Positions 10,550 to 22,012 of a stretch of 64,000 nucleotides of DNA are shown here, piece by piece (position 1 is the first letter of the stretch; each line of letters starts with the position of its first letter). The notes under the pieces are model-generated. The model was not told the DNA's origin and searched no databases. It saw only the letters and a list, made by a program, of their open reading frames with translations. Origin of the DNA: Chiridota heheva (lineage: Eukaryota; Echinodermata; Holothuroidea; Apodida; Chiridotidae); assembly GCA_020152595.1 (NCBI GenBank), contig JAIGNY010000659.1:1157001-1221000 (forward strand), written 5' to 3'. The translations under genes and the position numbers were made by a program.

Positions 10550-11402
10550 CTACACAAAAAAATGGTACATCTCATAACAAGATTCACTGCTTACAATCTC
10601 TTTCTTAATAGGCTAATCTAAATCCCCAGTTACCTAATCCACATCCTTTGTTACCTACCCTATATCCACTCTGTTTCCCCAATCAATATTCCCAGTTATT
10701 CCATACTTCTTTGTGGTAAACCACAATTCATATGGCTATTTCATCCATCAATCATGCATCCACAAACATCTTTTTTCATATTCGCAAGCCTTTCTCTTAT
10801 ATTCACTGTAAATAATCCACAGCTTGCAGGACTAATCTATCAATTCATTAACTTCATTCTGCTAATCATACATTTTTACCCTTGCTCTGCACAAACTTTA
10901 AATGATGGCAGTGTACATGTGAAAGGATGGGGAAGAATAGTCGTAAACACACCAGGCTTCATCGCTAGACAGGTGCTAAAAACTACGCTTAGCAGAGAGA
11001 AAATATAAAGAGCATGGAAAGCTTATATTACAATGAATACTTTATTAAAAGATTGATAAGATCTAGATGTTCAGCTGACACATTTTGATGAAAAACATGA
11101 AAGTTTTCTGTTTTACATGTGGTAACGCCTATAGACCCACCCGGCAGCCAGATCGATAACATTTTATTTGAAAACTATAGACCCGACAGCTTAGACTGTA
11201 ACATTTGTTTAGAACACTGTAGAAGTATATACACATATCATTAATTTAATAATAATACACAGATTCCAATCATCAGTGAGGAATGGTAAACATCACAACA
11301 ACTGCTGGTCCAATACAATTTTGTACAATTTAAATACTGAAATAAATGTTTGACTTTTAATGGAGGATTATAAACATAACATCAGTAATACCATCACCAT
11401 AC
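10550..11402. other. Intron between LDLa and TILa exons
   Basis: Bases 11100-11225 hold a loose duplication (ATAGACCCACCCGGCAGC, then ATAGACCCGACAGCTTAGAC, each before a TAACATTT). The remainder is unique AT-rich sequence. No exon was found. Confidence 0.4.
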
Positions 11403-11577
11403 CTTTACAGAAAATTCCATCTCCTTCATATCCTTCCCGACAGTAGCAACCAAATTCTCCATTGTTAGTTCCACACAATGCATTGGTATCACATGTTATA
11501 CTGATACACAAGATACTACCCCCTTCTTGACAAGTGCATTCCTCAGTACAGTCACTGCTCTGCAGCGTTTCATTAAC
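11403..11577 (-). CDS. TILa / VWC-like plus EGF-like exon
   Basis: A 175-nt exon, phase 0 to phase 1, with acceptor TTCATGCAG and donor GTATGG. It encodes VNETLQSSDCTEECTC, GSILCISITCDTNALC and NNGEFGCYCREGYEGDG, then IFCK. The pattern (G/V)-x-x-(F/L)-x(3)-DC-x(3)-C-x-C, C(4-5)C, C..NG..GCY is that of the TILa segment after TIL domains in Fc-gamma binding protein and zonadhesin; its tail resembles the C-terminal half of an EGF (GYEGDGIFC). It completes the VWD-C8-TIL unit begun at 28.3 kb. The 8.8-kb intron before it holds the DIRS-like element. An 18-bp minisatellite starts about 90 bp upstream of its acceptor. Confidence 0.87.
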
Positions 11578-11654
11578 CTGCATGAAGGAAGAGAATGTGA
11601 TTTGTGAACAAAACACACAACCACTGCATGCACAATGGATCATGAAACAAATAT

Positions 11655-12600
11655 AAATGATCATATAACCACAAATGAATCATGTAGCCACAAATGGATC
11701 ATGTGGCCACAAATGGATCATGTAGCCACAAATGGATCATGTGGCCACAAATGGATCATGTAGCCACAAATGGATCATGTAGCCACAAATGGATCATGTA
11801 GCCACAAATGGATCATGTAGCCACAAATGGATCATGTAGCCACAAATGGATCATGTAACCACAAATGGATCATGTAACCACAAATGGATCATGTAACCAC
11901 AAATGGATCATGTAGCCACAAATGGATAATGTAGCCACAAATGGATAATGTAGCCACAAATGGATCATGTAGCCACAAATGGATCATGTAACCACAAATG
12001 GATCACGTAACCACAAATGGATCACATAACCACAAATGGATCATGTAACACGCATGGATCATGTAAACACAAATGGATCACTAAAATGGATCACTAACCA
12101 CGCATGGATCACGTAACCACGCATGAATCACGTAACCACGCATGGATCACGTAACCACAAATGGATCACGTAACCACAAATGGATCACGTAACCACAAAT
12201 GGATCACGTAACCACAAATGGATCACGTAACCACAAATGGATCACGTAACCACAAATGGATCACGTAACCACAAATGGATCACGTAACCACAAATGGATC
12301 ACGTAACCACAAATGGATCACGTAACCACAAATGGATCACGTAACCACAAATGGATCACGTAACCACAAATGGATCACGTAACCACAAATGGATCACATA
12401 TTCACAAATGGATCACATAACCACAAATGGATCATATAACCACAAATGGATCATGTTTCTTTAACATGTTTCCACAAATGGATCATGTAACCACAAATGG
12501 TTTATGTTACCACAAATGGATCACATTTCCACAAATGGATCATACAACCTTCAATAAACCATGCTTTCACAAATGGATCATGAACCACATTGGATTATAC
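11655..12600. repeat. 18-bp minisatellite (CCACAAATGGATCATGTA)
   Basis: About 50 tandem copies of an 18-bp unit. The left half mostly reads ATCATGTAGCCACAAATGG and the right half ATCACGTAACCACAAATGG, so variants are clustered as expected of local homogenisation. The unit contains ATCACGTAAC/ATCATGTAAC, and the centre of the array is nearly perfect. It begins about 80 bp from the TILa exon acceptor. Confidence 0.95.
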
Positions 12601-12686
12601 AACCACAACCATAATAAAATGCTATGGATAGAACAACCCAGCCTTGACCTCCATTATAACTCTAACATCCCTCACTTAACATTCCA

Positions 12687-13035
12687 CTGAGGCCTGAATG
12701 AGAGGAAAGGCGGGCCGGGATGCATGGAAGGTAAGAATATCACTTGTCTATCTCCCCGTTACACTAAGCGGGGTAAATTTATTTACCTTCCATGCTATAA
12801 ATATGCAATCAGATTGCTACCCAGGATCGGAAGGAAGGGAGTTAAGGTTGAAGCCCACAAAAGGCTTGTCCTAATACTAAAACTAGTTTTCCTACTTAAA
12901 GGACTAGTTTCCTTAATCCCTTACGGATGAAAAAACCTCTGTATAGGAATTACTAAACCATAGCAAATTGCTTCTCGTTATGACGGAACAGGGAACCACC
13001 TCTTATTTATAACTAAAGCAAAATGTCGCATAAGC
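12687..13035. other. Probable terminal region of the DIRS-like insertion
   Basis: Base composition changes at about 12687. GCATGGAAGGTAA (12722-12734) is inverted as TTACCTTCCATGC (12783-12795), with CCCCG/CGGGG in the loop. This may be the end of the DIRS-like element or a nested element. The precise boundary cannot be set by eye. Confidence 0.35.
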
Positions 13036-13200
13036 ATGGATCAGTCGCCCAAAAGAACACGTAAACGGAAAAATCTTAGTAAACAGAAAGAAACAAACTG
13101 TAAACAATGTCCAATGTGTCATAGCGATAACATACAAGGTTCGCCAGAGGACAGGGGCGGCTCTGTTAAACACAAGGAAAACAAACCGTTAGTAAAATGA
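13036..13200 (+). other. 54-residue plus-strand frame with basic patch and cysteine pairs
   Basis: ATG at 13036 to TGA at 13198-13200. It encodes MDQSPKRTRKRKNLSKQKET, then NCKQCPMCHSDNIQG, then a basic tail. The nuclear-localisation-like KRTRKRK and the C-x-x-C-x-x-CH spacing resemble the start of a zinc-knuckle protein. It lies at the 3' side of the DIRS-like element and in the opposite orientation. It could be a leftover 5' end of a nested mobile element or chance. No supporting splice or promoter signal is visible. Confidence 0.25.
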
Positions 13201-13511
13201 AACTAAAACATGCCTGAACAATGGCAAAAATTTGTTAGTAAACGATTAAGAAATTAATCAATTGACAAATGAATCGTAATTTAAACAAGAGAATCTTATT
13301 AAAAGACAAAGATATTCACCTCATGAAAGGGATGGGGCTCTTCTCTAAAAAATGGCCCTTGCAACCCAACCTTGATAGTCTGGTATGTCCTTCAGATATG
13401 TGGAGATGAATGCAGCTGGTGTTTTCCATATGGCAGCATGAAGTATCTTGTTAAGGTGAACCTCACCAAATAGCGCAATTGATGTAACTATGCCACATAC
13501 TTGGATGTGGC

Positions 13512-14579
13512 TTAAACCGGATGTTCCGTGAACAACGCTGATTTATTGTATAAAATTGTCTGGACAATCCACCGTGAAATCATGTCACGTGAAATGGCGT
13601 GATGTGGATTTGGTAAGAACACAAATGTAGCTTTTATGCCATTCCGTAACACTTGTGGGTGTTTAATGTAGTACTTGAGACGTTGGATTGAGCACCAGGC
13701 CATATTCTCTGATGTGCCAGAAAATGTAGAGAGCGATGGAAGGAATATCGCTTCCGATAGAAACTCTAAAGTTTGATTTCTGGCAAAGAAAACCGGGTCG
13801 AGCACGAGCCGCACACCCCCAGACTAGAATTGAATATGGCTTTCTTTAAGAGAAAGCGCATGAGCAGAGGCCGCAGAGAGCAGAAAAATCGTTTTGAGCG
13901 TCAGTACTTTGAGTGAACACGTAGACAGCAGCTCAAACGGAGCCCTTGCCAAGAACCACTTGCATGTCCCACGGGTGAGCAAGGTTCCCAACTGAAGGTC
14001 TTGGAAAAACATTCCTTTCACTAATCTCTGCAGTGCTTGTGCGTCTGTGATAGTCAACCTATCTGGAAAGCTGAAATGGATAGCTACTACAGCTGTCTGA
14101 AAACCTTTGACTGTATTGATGGATTTGTTCAGATTAAACTGATACAATAAGAAATCCGCTACGTTACCAAGAATGTGGAGAAGAATGTGGAGAAACAGAT
14201 CTATTCTGACACCAGTCTCAAGTCTGGCAGAACACAGCCCCAAAGTGAAGGGTTTCCAACTCTGGGCTGCCACTTGGGCAGCTTTTTCAGAAAGGTCCTG
14301 CAATACCAACGATTCACAGATGGAGGCCACACAGTCAAATGGAGTGCTTTTGGATGGTGATGCAATTTGCCGGAGCCTGGAATCGAGACTATGTTGTTTC
14401 TGACCGGAAGCTCGTACAGGAAGCCTGCGATTAGATTGAGCAGCTGAAGGAACCACAGTTGGCTGGGCCAATTGGAAGCTACCAGAAGTAACATGTGACA
14501 CTGATCGTACATCACTTTGTCTAGTACTCTTGGTACTAGCGCCAATGGTGGAAAGGCATAGCCCAAGAAGTGGGTCCAC
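13512..14579 (-). pseudogene. DIRS-like tyrosine recombinase (broken)
   Basis: Two minus-strand pieces. The segment 14579-13824 includes FLLYQFNLNKSINTVKGFQT, a core-binding-like region, and ends LKVLTLKTIFLLSAASAHAL. After a stop it continues at 13814-13512 with VLDPVFFAR, SIQRLKYYIKH and the characteristic ISRWIVQTILYN. DIRS-group elements move through a tyrosine recombinase instead of an integrase. The LTLKT-x-FLL-x-x-x-(R-rich) motif has lost its expected arginines (AHALSLKE), so the catalytic site is not intact. The segment overlaps the methyltransferase-like frame in another phase. Host recombinase function is excluded by the decay and neighbours. Confidence 0.75.
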
Positions 14580-15060
14580 TTAATTATGAATGCATCAACT
14601 CTCCAGACTCTCAGGTCGGGAGTTGGAGTGCAAAAAGTTGGTAGCTTGTGGTTGTCCACAGACTACTTACTAACAGGTCTACGTCCGGGAGACAGAAAGT
14701 CATCCAGATCGCGATGGTCACCTGCGGCATGAGAGCACACTCTGTGGGTGCTCCCTGAAGGCAAGACAACAGATCTGTGATCATGTTATCCTTGTCTGGT
14801 AGGTGGATAGTCTGAAGACTGGACCTTGTTTGTCATGCATCGAGATAGAAGGGACTTGGCGAAATCCAGAGTCTCCTGGATCTCGTGCCTACCTGTCTGT
14901 TGATATAAACCACTATCATGGTGTTGTCGGTGCGTATCAGAACAGTTTTTTTCCGTACTTTTGGTAAAAAGTGAACAAAAGCCCCACGCACTGCCTCTAA
15001 CATATTAATGTGCTGATTGCACCAAGTGACTTAGGACCATGCAAAATGCGCTCCCCAACC
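14201..15060 (-). pseudogene. DIRS-like RNase H and DAM-like region (broken)
   Basis: Around 15010-14870 the minus strand reads HINMLEAVRGAFVHFLPK and VLIRTDNTMIVVYINRQVGT, matching the DIRS RNase H signature (HIN-LE, RTDNTT-VAYINRQGGT). From 14659 a frame reads LRVWRVDAFIIKWTHFLGYA, then FPPLALVPRVLDKVMYDQCH, the VDAF-W-YAFPP-L-RVL-K pattern found after RNase H in DIRS elements. Stops and frame changes separate the pieces, so the enzyme is dead. Confidence 0.75.
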
Positions 15061-15141
15061 CATCAAAAATACGTCTGTCATCATTGACAGTGACGGTCTG
15101 GCGGGCGGGAAAATTGCTACCTGTGACGGGTGGGAGTGGAC

Positions 15142-15900
15142 TCACCACCACAAGATGTGGGGGACCACTGCCTGTGGACAGGGGACAGAAATACTGAGGT
15201 CCCTTCTGGATGGGACAAAAAAAATTAGTAGGTGAAATTGTAGGTCACGCATATGAAACCTGCACATTGAGACTACATCTACCAGACTGGCTAGGTATGC
15301 TAGGAATACTAGCCATGCTATCGCTGGCGACATTACCTGCAAGAGGAGAACGTCAGCTCCTGTGCCACTTTTATAACTACGTCTGTGTGCTCCGCAATGG
15401 TGGCTGCGTCTTCTGCGTGGATAAGCCAGTCTTCCAGATACATAAAGATTCTTATGCCTTGCTTTCGTAGAAAGACCACGAGAACCCTGGTTATCTGGGT
15501 GAAAACCCTAGGGGCGGTCGACAGAACAAAGGGTAACGCCCTGAAAGCATACATGACTTCCTCAAATTGGAATGCCAGGAAGCGCCCGTGTTCCTCGTGC
15601 GATGGCACGTGCAAATACGCGTCTGCGAGGTCAACGGAAGTAGCCCAAGGGCCCTTCATGAAATGAGGTAGGATGTGCGCAACGTCTCCATCTTGACTTT
15701 AACGGACGAATGAATTTGTTGAGTGGTCTTAGGTTGATAATTGGATGCCACTTGGTACCCCTTCTTGGGGGCCACAAAGAATGTGGACATTAAGAGGTCC
15801 CTGGATGTATTCAAGATCAGGGTGATAGGTTCTTTCGAAAGCAGTTCCCAAATCTATGTCCCTAACAACTTGGGAGTGACTGTCCATTCAAGAAGTGGGT
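15142..15900 (-). pseudogene. DIRS-like reverse transcriptase (broken)
   Basis: From 15659 the frame reads KGPWATSVDLADAYLHVPSH, then FRALPFVLSTAPRVFTQITR and FMYLEDWLIHAED. These are RT motifs A (SVDLADAY-H-P), B (LPF-LSTAPR-F) and C (YLDDW). Motif C is YLEDW, so one catalytic Asp is Glu. Upstream (15760-15660) the QPKTTQQIH/VKVKMETL relics fit the N-terminal RT fingers, but in two frames. With the tyrosine recombinase downstream this identifies a DIRS-type element rather than an LTR retrotransposon. Confidence 0.85.
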
Positions 15901-18178
15901 GGAGGTGGGGTGAAAGACCCCTTCCTGCAGGGATGTGAATTCTGTCGGTAGCCCTGCCGAATGGTTCTTAGCACCCACTTGTCCGAGGTGACCTTTCCCC
16001 ACTCCTCTGCAAATTTCCCCAGATGCCCCCAAACTGACCGCCCATCAGGGGGTACCTGCGGAGGGCAGTGCCCCTTCCCTCTTTCCCACCCACATGAGGA
16101 AGACGAACCCACTCTGCATGCAGAAGGGAAGGAAAGTTGACCGTCATCTGCCACATCCACTCTGCCGGTCCACGAAGTGGAGTCCTGGTGAGTGGAAGAA
16201 GCGGTGTCAAGTTTTAGCATGAGGCCCACACGCTTAGCCTTTGCCAACAGCTTCTTGGTTTCCTGAGACATCTCGGAAGTGACCGAATCTAGCCCCTCTG
16301 TCACCCGTACAGCAAGAGCTTGAAACTTGTAGCCCCATTGTAAGGCCCGGTTCACAGCCTGAGGGATTCTTCCCTTTACTGGACTGCAGGGCTAATAAAT
16401 TTATCAATTCTGGCCCCAAAGTTTGACACCGCTGGGGTGCCTTTCGTGGGTTGGCAAAGAAGTTCCCATACTCCGTCCGGGATAGGGGGCATGGATCCTA
16501 GCGCCTTGTAGGCAGCTGGCTGGACACAGGTAACCTCTTCAACTTCCTTGTTGTGTAGGCCACCCAGTCTTTGGTCCTGGCCCAATGCTGTACCTGAGTC
16601 ACTAGGGAAGCATCAATGGAGAATTGCTTTGCCACTGGCTTAACGTCCCTTTGGGTGGTAGTGAGCAGCCTATGTTGTGATTGGGTGCGTACCTTAACAG
16701 GAGGTGCGTCCACCACGTCAAGCTTGATTTCCTTCGTGAGGAAATTCAAGAGCAGCTAGACCCACTTCTCCTGCATAAGGGGGTCTACTGTTGGGGGCGA
16801 AGGAAACAGGACCTCGTCTGGTACTCAAAGAATGTACTGGGGTCCTGTCTAATGCAGCCTGCGTCAGCAAGGCTGCACTAGAGGTGAATTGGGGTGGTGC
16901 TAGGATTCTCCTGTGTTAGGGGATGGTCCAGTGCTCTGGTAGTACCCGAAGGCTCTGCAGGTTGGTCCAAGTTGTCCATGAAGTCATCATCCTCCCTCGA
17001 GGGGTAGATGTTGAGGGCATCCTCCTCCAAGACCACATGGTAAGGGGTTGCCTTACCTCTGCAGCAGCAGCTGCTGGGCAGTGCGGTGCGTACCTTAACA
17101 GGAGGTGCGTCCACCACGTCAAGCTTGATTTCCTTCGTGAGGAAATTCAAGAGCAGCTAGACCCACTTCTCCTGCATAAGGGGGTCTACTGTTGGGGGCG
17201 AAGGAAACAGGACCTCGTCTGGTACTCAAAGAATGTACTGGGGTCCTGTCTAATGCAGCCTGCGTCAGCAAGGCTGCACTAGAGGTGAATTGGGGTGGTG
17301 CTAGGATTCTCCTGTGTTAGGGGATGGTCCAGTGCTCTGGTAGTACCCGAAGGCTCTGCAGGTTGGTCCAAGTTGTCCATGAAGTCATCATCCTCCCTCG
17401 AGGGGTAGATGTTGAGGGCATCCTCCTCCAAGACCACATGGTAAGGGGTTGCCTTACCTCTGCAGCAGCAGCTGCTGGGCAGTGGGTCACAAGAGGTGGC
17501 AGCCTCTCCTCCACAGCCTGTGAAACCCAAGTTTAAAGCCTCTGCTTCAGGAGGCCCAAGAAAGAGTCATCTTCCAAGGGGTTTCCCCTGTGTCTTTTTC
17601 TCCGCCTCCGCCTGGGCTCAGTGGAGGGCGAAGTAGTAGAGGAGGACATGTAGCGATGGCTCCTATGTTTTCCACCTTGCTCTCTGTCCCTCGTCTGGGG
17701 CTTGCCTCACTCAGAGGAGGGCAGGACCGGTGGGACAGAAGCCTGGGAAATGCTGTGCACTGCCGCAGCATCTCGTGCAAAAGGTGTACATTTGAGGGTA
17801 TGTCTGCTCGCTCGGCAGGGGAGTTCATCATCGGGCACCCTGCTGAGTGTAGTGGCCTCTCCTTCCGGGCGAGAGGGGGGTGCTGTGGTCTTGGCAGCAG
17901 TGGAGGGGGGGGGGAGAAGAGGAAGACAGCCTGTCCGACCGTCTCTCCTCCACTCTTTCAGCCACTCTCTGAAAGTGCCAATCGTGGTAGAGTCGGCACT
18001 CTAACCATGCCACCTTGTCCCACTCACTACAGAGTGTACAAGGATTGGACTCGCAGCACAAACTGCAAGAGTAGCACATGTTATTGATGTTTCTGAGCTG
18101 CAGCTTGACAAACTGCTTACATGCAACGCAACAAGGGACTTTGGGGGGTGAGTCTAGCACCAGCACCTTGGTGTCCAT
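15901..18178 (-). pseudogene. DIRS-like gag region (broken, with internal 401-bp duplication)
   Basis: An ATG at 18178 starts MDTKVLVLDSPPKVPCCVAC, followed by KQFVKLQLRNINNMCYSC and CTLCSEWDKVAWLEC, a cysteine-rich head. The frame breaks at about 17830 and is followed by Ser/Pro/acidic-rich pieces in shifting frames, ending with a Gln/Lys-rich stretch at 16400-15900. The position upstream of RT and in the same orientation indicates gag. A 401-bp tandem duplication (16685-17085 and 17086-17486) has broken the frame further. Confidence 0.65.
16685..17486. repeat. 401-bp perfect or near-perfect tandem duplication inside DIRS-like gag
   Basis: The sequence starting GTGCGTACCTTAACAGGAGG at 16685 recurs at 17086, and both copies end with CAGCAGCTGCTGGGCAGTG at 17083 and 17484. 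I saw no differences by eye, so the event is recent or is an assembly artefact. 401 is not a multiple of 3. Confidence 0.9.
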
Positions 18179-18419
18179 GATTCTAGCAACAGTTCAGTTA
18201 AGTGTAAACATTAAATGCGAAAACTTCTCTATAGTAGTTCTCACAGCCGCGGAACAATGTAGCTATTAGGTACTTGTACAAGAAGAAATAAGCTTCCGTG
18301 AGGCTACACTTCCTATAGAGTTTGATTTATTATCACTTTACCACGTAGCTGTACAGCTAGTAGGTAGACTTCCAAGTTTACCATATGTTGTACATTACCC
18401 CGTTTAATTCCTATTAGAG

Positions 18420-19080
18420 CCGTACAGACAAGTGCATTGGAGCCGTATAGCTTGGCTAAGGAGCCGTATGGACCTGTAAGGGGCCGTACAACAGAGCCGT
18501 ATGGACCCGTAAAGCTTAGCTATGGAGCCATATGGACCAGTATGGAGCCATAAAGCCATGGCACAGACCCGTACGAAGCCGTGAACCCGCTTTATGGAGC
18601 CATATGGACCCACACAGAGCAGTTCCATGGAGCAATATGGACCTGTATGGACCTGTGAAAGTAATCTTATGGCTCTTCAGTGAGCTTTGAAGTTACTTGT
18701 AACTTTCTTAAGATGCCGATTTTTGTGGTCCTTAGGGTCCCTGCACGGAACTATGGCCCACAGTGGTGTTATAAGAAGCTACTTACTACTACCCACTGAC
18801 TCAGTAGCATCAAGCCGTGACACACTAGTACTGTGATTTATCTTAAGTTACGTCTTAAAAATGCAACTTATATACTAATAACCTTTACTTGACGGACCAT
18901 TACTTGTGACTCACTGACTGAGAGTCGTGACGTACTGGGTGGTTGGTCAGTATAAGTTGATCTAGTTGACTACTACCTGTAAACCGCCGACTCAGTAACA
19001 TCAAGTCGTGTCACACTGGCATAAGTAGTTGACATTGTGAGATTACGTCATTAAGACGCGATTTATATATATATACTTAC
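18420..19080. repeat. GGAGCCGTATGGACC-type repeats and duplicated DIRS-side terminus
   Basis: Bases 18416-18650 carry many short copies of GGAGCCGTATGGACCCGTA. Bases 18775-19030 carry two diverged copies of a block of about 220 bp (CCCACTGACTCAGTAGCATC at about 18792 and CCGCCGACTCAGTAACATC at about 18985). This is probably the right end of the DIRS-like element. No host exon is present. Confidence 0.55.
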
Positions 19081-19700
19081 ATCAAAACTCCCCTACAGGG
19101 GATGTAGTGACAACCCTTACGAGAGCAAAACAGCACTACGGAAGACAACATACATTGTATAAGACATGCAATAGCAATTTAGTACACCAGAAAAATGAAT
19201 CAGATTGACTTTAATCTGAAACTTTTTAAACCTGAAAAAATACCAGAAAAGCAAAAATTTTGAAAACGTGGGAGGGGTGTGGAAAACACAAACCACAACT
19301 GTGGAGAGAAAATAAAAAAGTGAATTCTTTTGAAAACAGGGCACCCCCCTAATTGAGCACATAAATTTAAAACTTAAGTCTTAAAATAGTGCTAGACCTA
19401 TGAACTCACGCTATGTATGGTAACGTAAAATAAAATATGGGCTCTCTTGTATAAACTAACTCCTTGAAACTAGTTGCAGCCGACTCTGCAGTCATCCTGT
19501 GGTGACATCGACCTCTTGTGCATGCGCCAACAGCAAATTGAGAAGTTGGCCAAATGCATAGGAGAACCTGTACTGAAGATATCCTAACATGTAAGACATA
19601 AGTACAGTATAACACTAGGTTAATGTACCCTGCTCTATGACATCCATTGCTATGCACAGGGATGGCAAATTAATTTTACTTTCTGGGCCAGGAGAAAATA
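19081..19700. other. Intronic sequence right of the DIRS-like element
   Basis: Unique moderately AT-rich sequence with no splice-bounded open frame. Nothing recognised. Confidence 0.35.
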
Positions 19701-19734
19701 TGTATTTACCAAAACAACAATGACAAACCGAATG

Positions 19735-20260
19735 TTTAATTCCAACAGAAATTTGACCCCTGTCTCTCCATTTCCTATCTTTCCCCCTTTGCGCCCATCT
19801 TTTTTTCCTTTCCTTCTCTTTTTCTTTTCCTTCTCTTTTTCTTTTTGGAGACCTGAAACTGAGACTGTTGTCTACCTTTTCTGCCCATTTCCCCGCCCCC
19901 TCTTTATCCCTTTTCCTCCTCTTTTTCTTTTGGAGACCTGAAACAGATTTTTTCCATCCTTTTCCACCCCCTCCCTATTTTTACTCCCTTTTCTGCCTCT
20001 TTTTCTTCCTGGAGACTTAAAACTGAGACAGTTTCGTCCCTTTTCTTCCCATACCCCGCCCCCTCTTTTCTCCTCTGTTTCTGTCTTTTTCCACCCTTTT
20101 TTTCACCCCCTCCCCTCCCCCCCCCTCCCCTCCCCTCTTACCCTCCTAATTCTCCTCTTTTTCTTTCTGGAGGCCTGAAACATACATTTTCCACCCTTTT
20201 CTGCCCCACTCCTCTTTCCCCCTCACTTTTTCTCCTCTTTCTAGAGACCTGAAAGAAAAA
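19735..20260. repeat. Pyrimidine-rich repeat (CTCCTCTTTTTCTTTYTGGAGACCTGAAAC)
   Basis: Some five to seven decayed copies of a unit of about 60-90 bp containing CCGCCCCCTCTTT, CTCCTCTTTTTCTTT and TGGAGACCTGAAAC. The plus strand is almost pure C/T for about 500 bp, ending about 110 bp beyond the donor of the TIL exon. Confidence 0.85.
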
Positions 20261-20368
20261 AAATTGTGGACCTTTGGTGCTGTGCTCTGTGATATTTTCC
20301 ACCCCTGGTATGATTAAACTGATCACTCGCCAGTGAAAGAAAAAAATATATCTATATTTTTGTTCTAC

Positions 20369-20580
20369 CTTTAAATAAAATCCATTGTAAACACATCCGC
20401 ATTGCTCTTCTGGTACACACTCCAGCCCTTCAAGCACAAACCCAGCATCGCACTGACAGCCCTCAATGCAAGCGTCATTGCTGCAGTCGAAAGCGAGTGT
20501 CGAGTTCCTTACAATGGCGCAGTTTCTAGGGCAAAGATCACCACAATACTCAAAGGTTTGATTGGCACCACATGTCACAG
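20369..20580 (-). CDS. TIL (trypsin inhibitor-like) domain exon
   Basis: A 212-nt exon, phase 1 to phase 0, with acceptor TTTCCTCCGCAG and donor GTAGAA. It reads AVTCGANQTFEYCGDLCPRN, continues through DACIEGCQCDAGFVLEG and CVPEEQCGC, and ends VYNGFYLK. The C-(x)-N-x-x-(F/Y)-x-x-C-x-x-x-C...C...C-x-x-G-C-x-C-x-x-G(F/Y)-(V/L) pattern is a TIL domain, which in mucins and VWF follows C8. Two N-glycosylation sequons are seen (NQT, NST). The final YNGFYLK joins VNETL of the TILa exon. The first two bases complete an Ala codon with the C8 exon. A pyrimidine-rich repeat tract lies about 110 bp past its donor. Confidence 0.93.
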
Positions 20581-22012
20581 CTGCGGAGGAAACAATAGGT
20601 GTCTGTAATTACTGCCAATATCATAGTAATTGACATTTTATTTCATTCACAAGAAGGATCATGTAATCAAAGAGAAGTTTTCACTACTAAAACAATAAAA
20701 AGTTCATTGCAGAATAATCAATTTTTTTTCTCAAAAGAAACTCTGAAGAATAAAATTACATGAAAAAAAAATAATTGCATTTATTACAAAAGACAGACAT
20801 AATATAAAGAAGTAAAGCGCAGTAAGTTTTTTGAATGGATAGTAAATTCGTATTGGCAAGCAATGGGGAGGTTGGCATACCTATAAAATGGTTTGAAAGG
20901 AATATTCCTGTATAAGTACAAAAGTGTATTTGACATGATAAAGGAGACAAGTCAACATATTGTACTAATAAGTGAAACAACCTTGTTGTTAAAAGGAGTT
21001 TTTCAAGGTTTGAATTCCAACAGCTCTAGGCAAAGACAGATACCAATGAGTGAAACAACCTTGTTGTTAAAAGGAGTTTTTCAAGGATTGAATTCCAACA
21101 GCTCTAGGCAAAGACAGATATTTAAGTAGGAAACAAATAATAACAATTCTGAAATTTCAAGTATTAAAACCTACATGTATAGCACTGCACCCCATCCAAA
21201 AATTTGAGCACAAATCACAATTCAAATACCCAAAAATGTGGAATTCCGAAGAAATTCGGATATCCTAATTCTTGACGGTGTGATACAATAGAAAAGTTAG
21301 AGTTAAATACTCAAATGTTTTTTTTTCGATTTTCATGAGTTTGTGCACCAGTTACTTTTTTCAGAATGCTATACCATAGTGTCTCATCTCATCAAGCCTT
21401 TCAATCACAATTTTTTATATTTTATTTATTATTTTTTTCCTTTACATGGTTGAGTAAAAACTGCATTGGACTCAAAGACACCGCAAGTGATATGCTTTGT
21501 TGTAATTGCAAGAAAATATCCAACTTTTAAATTGTTTCTTGTTTAGAAATACAAAATTAAAATTGTCAACAAATGAAGAAAGGCAGATACCCTTTGTCTA
21601 CACATTCTCATCGGTGAGTTTGAGGAGACTAGTAGAAGAAATTAATGTGAAGAAATACTATGAAAACCTCTTGTGCGTGAAATTAATGGACATGTTAGTT
21701 AAATCTCTTCAAGCCTCAAGGGTTTATAGAGCCAGTAATTATACCTGGTTTCCATGGTGCTAGGCGGATAAGAGAACTTGGCTTCCCTGGATGGGACAGT
21801 CCATCACAGGTTAATATCCCAGCCTAAACTGGTACCCATTTCACAGCTTAGTCAACTGGGGCAAATGGAACAAAGTGTGTTGCTTAAGAACAAAAAAGTG
21901 CCCTGGCAGAGATTTCATACCTTTTGAGTAATAAGAATCAATCATGATTAATTGTAGAATATGAAGGGTCTAATAACTATTAAAGCTCCTGTGGAAAAGA
22001 CTACTAGCTCAC
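20581..22012. other. Intron between C8 and TIL, with 72-bp duplication and SINE-like repeat
   Basis: A 72-bp unit beginning AGTGAAACAACCTTGTTGTT is tandemly duplicated at 20975 and 21047, with one substitution in the part I compared. Bases 21765-21925 (CTTCCCTGGATGGGACAGTC to ACTGGGGCAAATGG) share their layout with 23635-23785 (GATGCCAGTTCATCGCAGG, GGTACTCATTT, GTGTGGACTACACC, TAAAGTGTCTTGTTCAAGC), a dispersed element of a type common in invertebrate genomes. Confidence 0.55.

Noticed and set aside
13824-14579. Possible host recombinase gene
   Set aside because: It lies next to RT and RNase H relics in the order of a DIRS-like element and is interrupted by stops.
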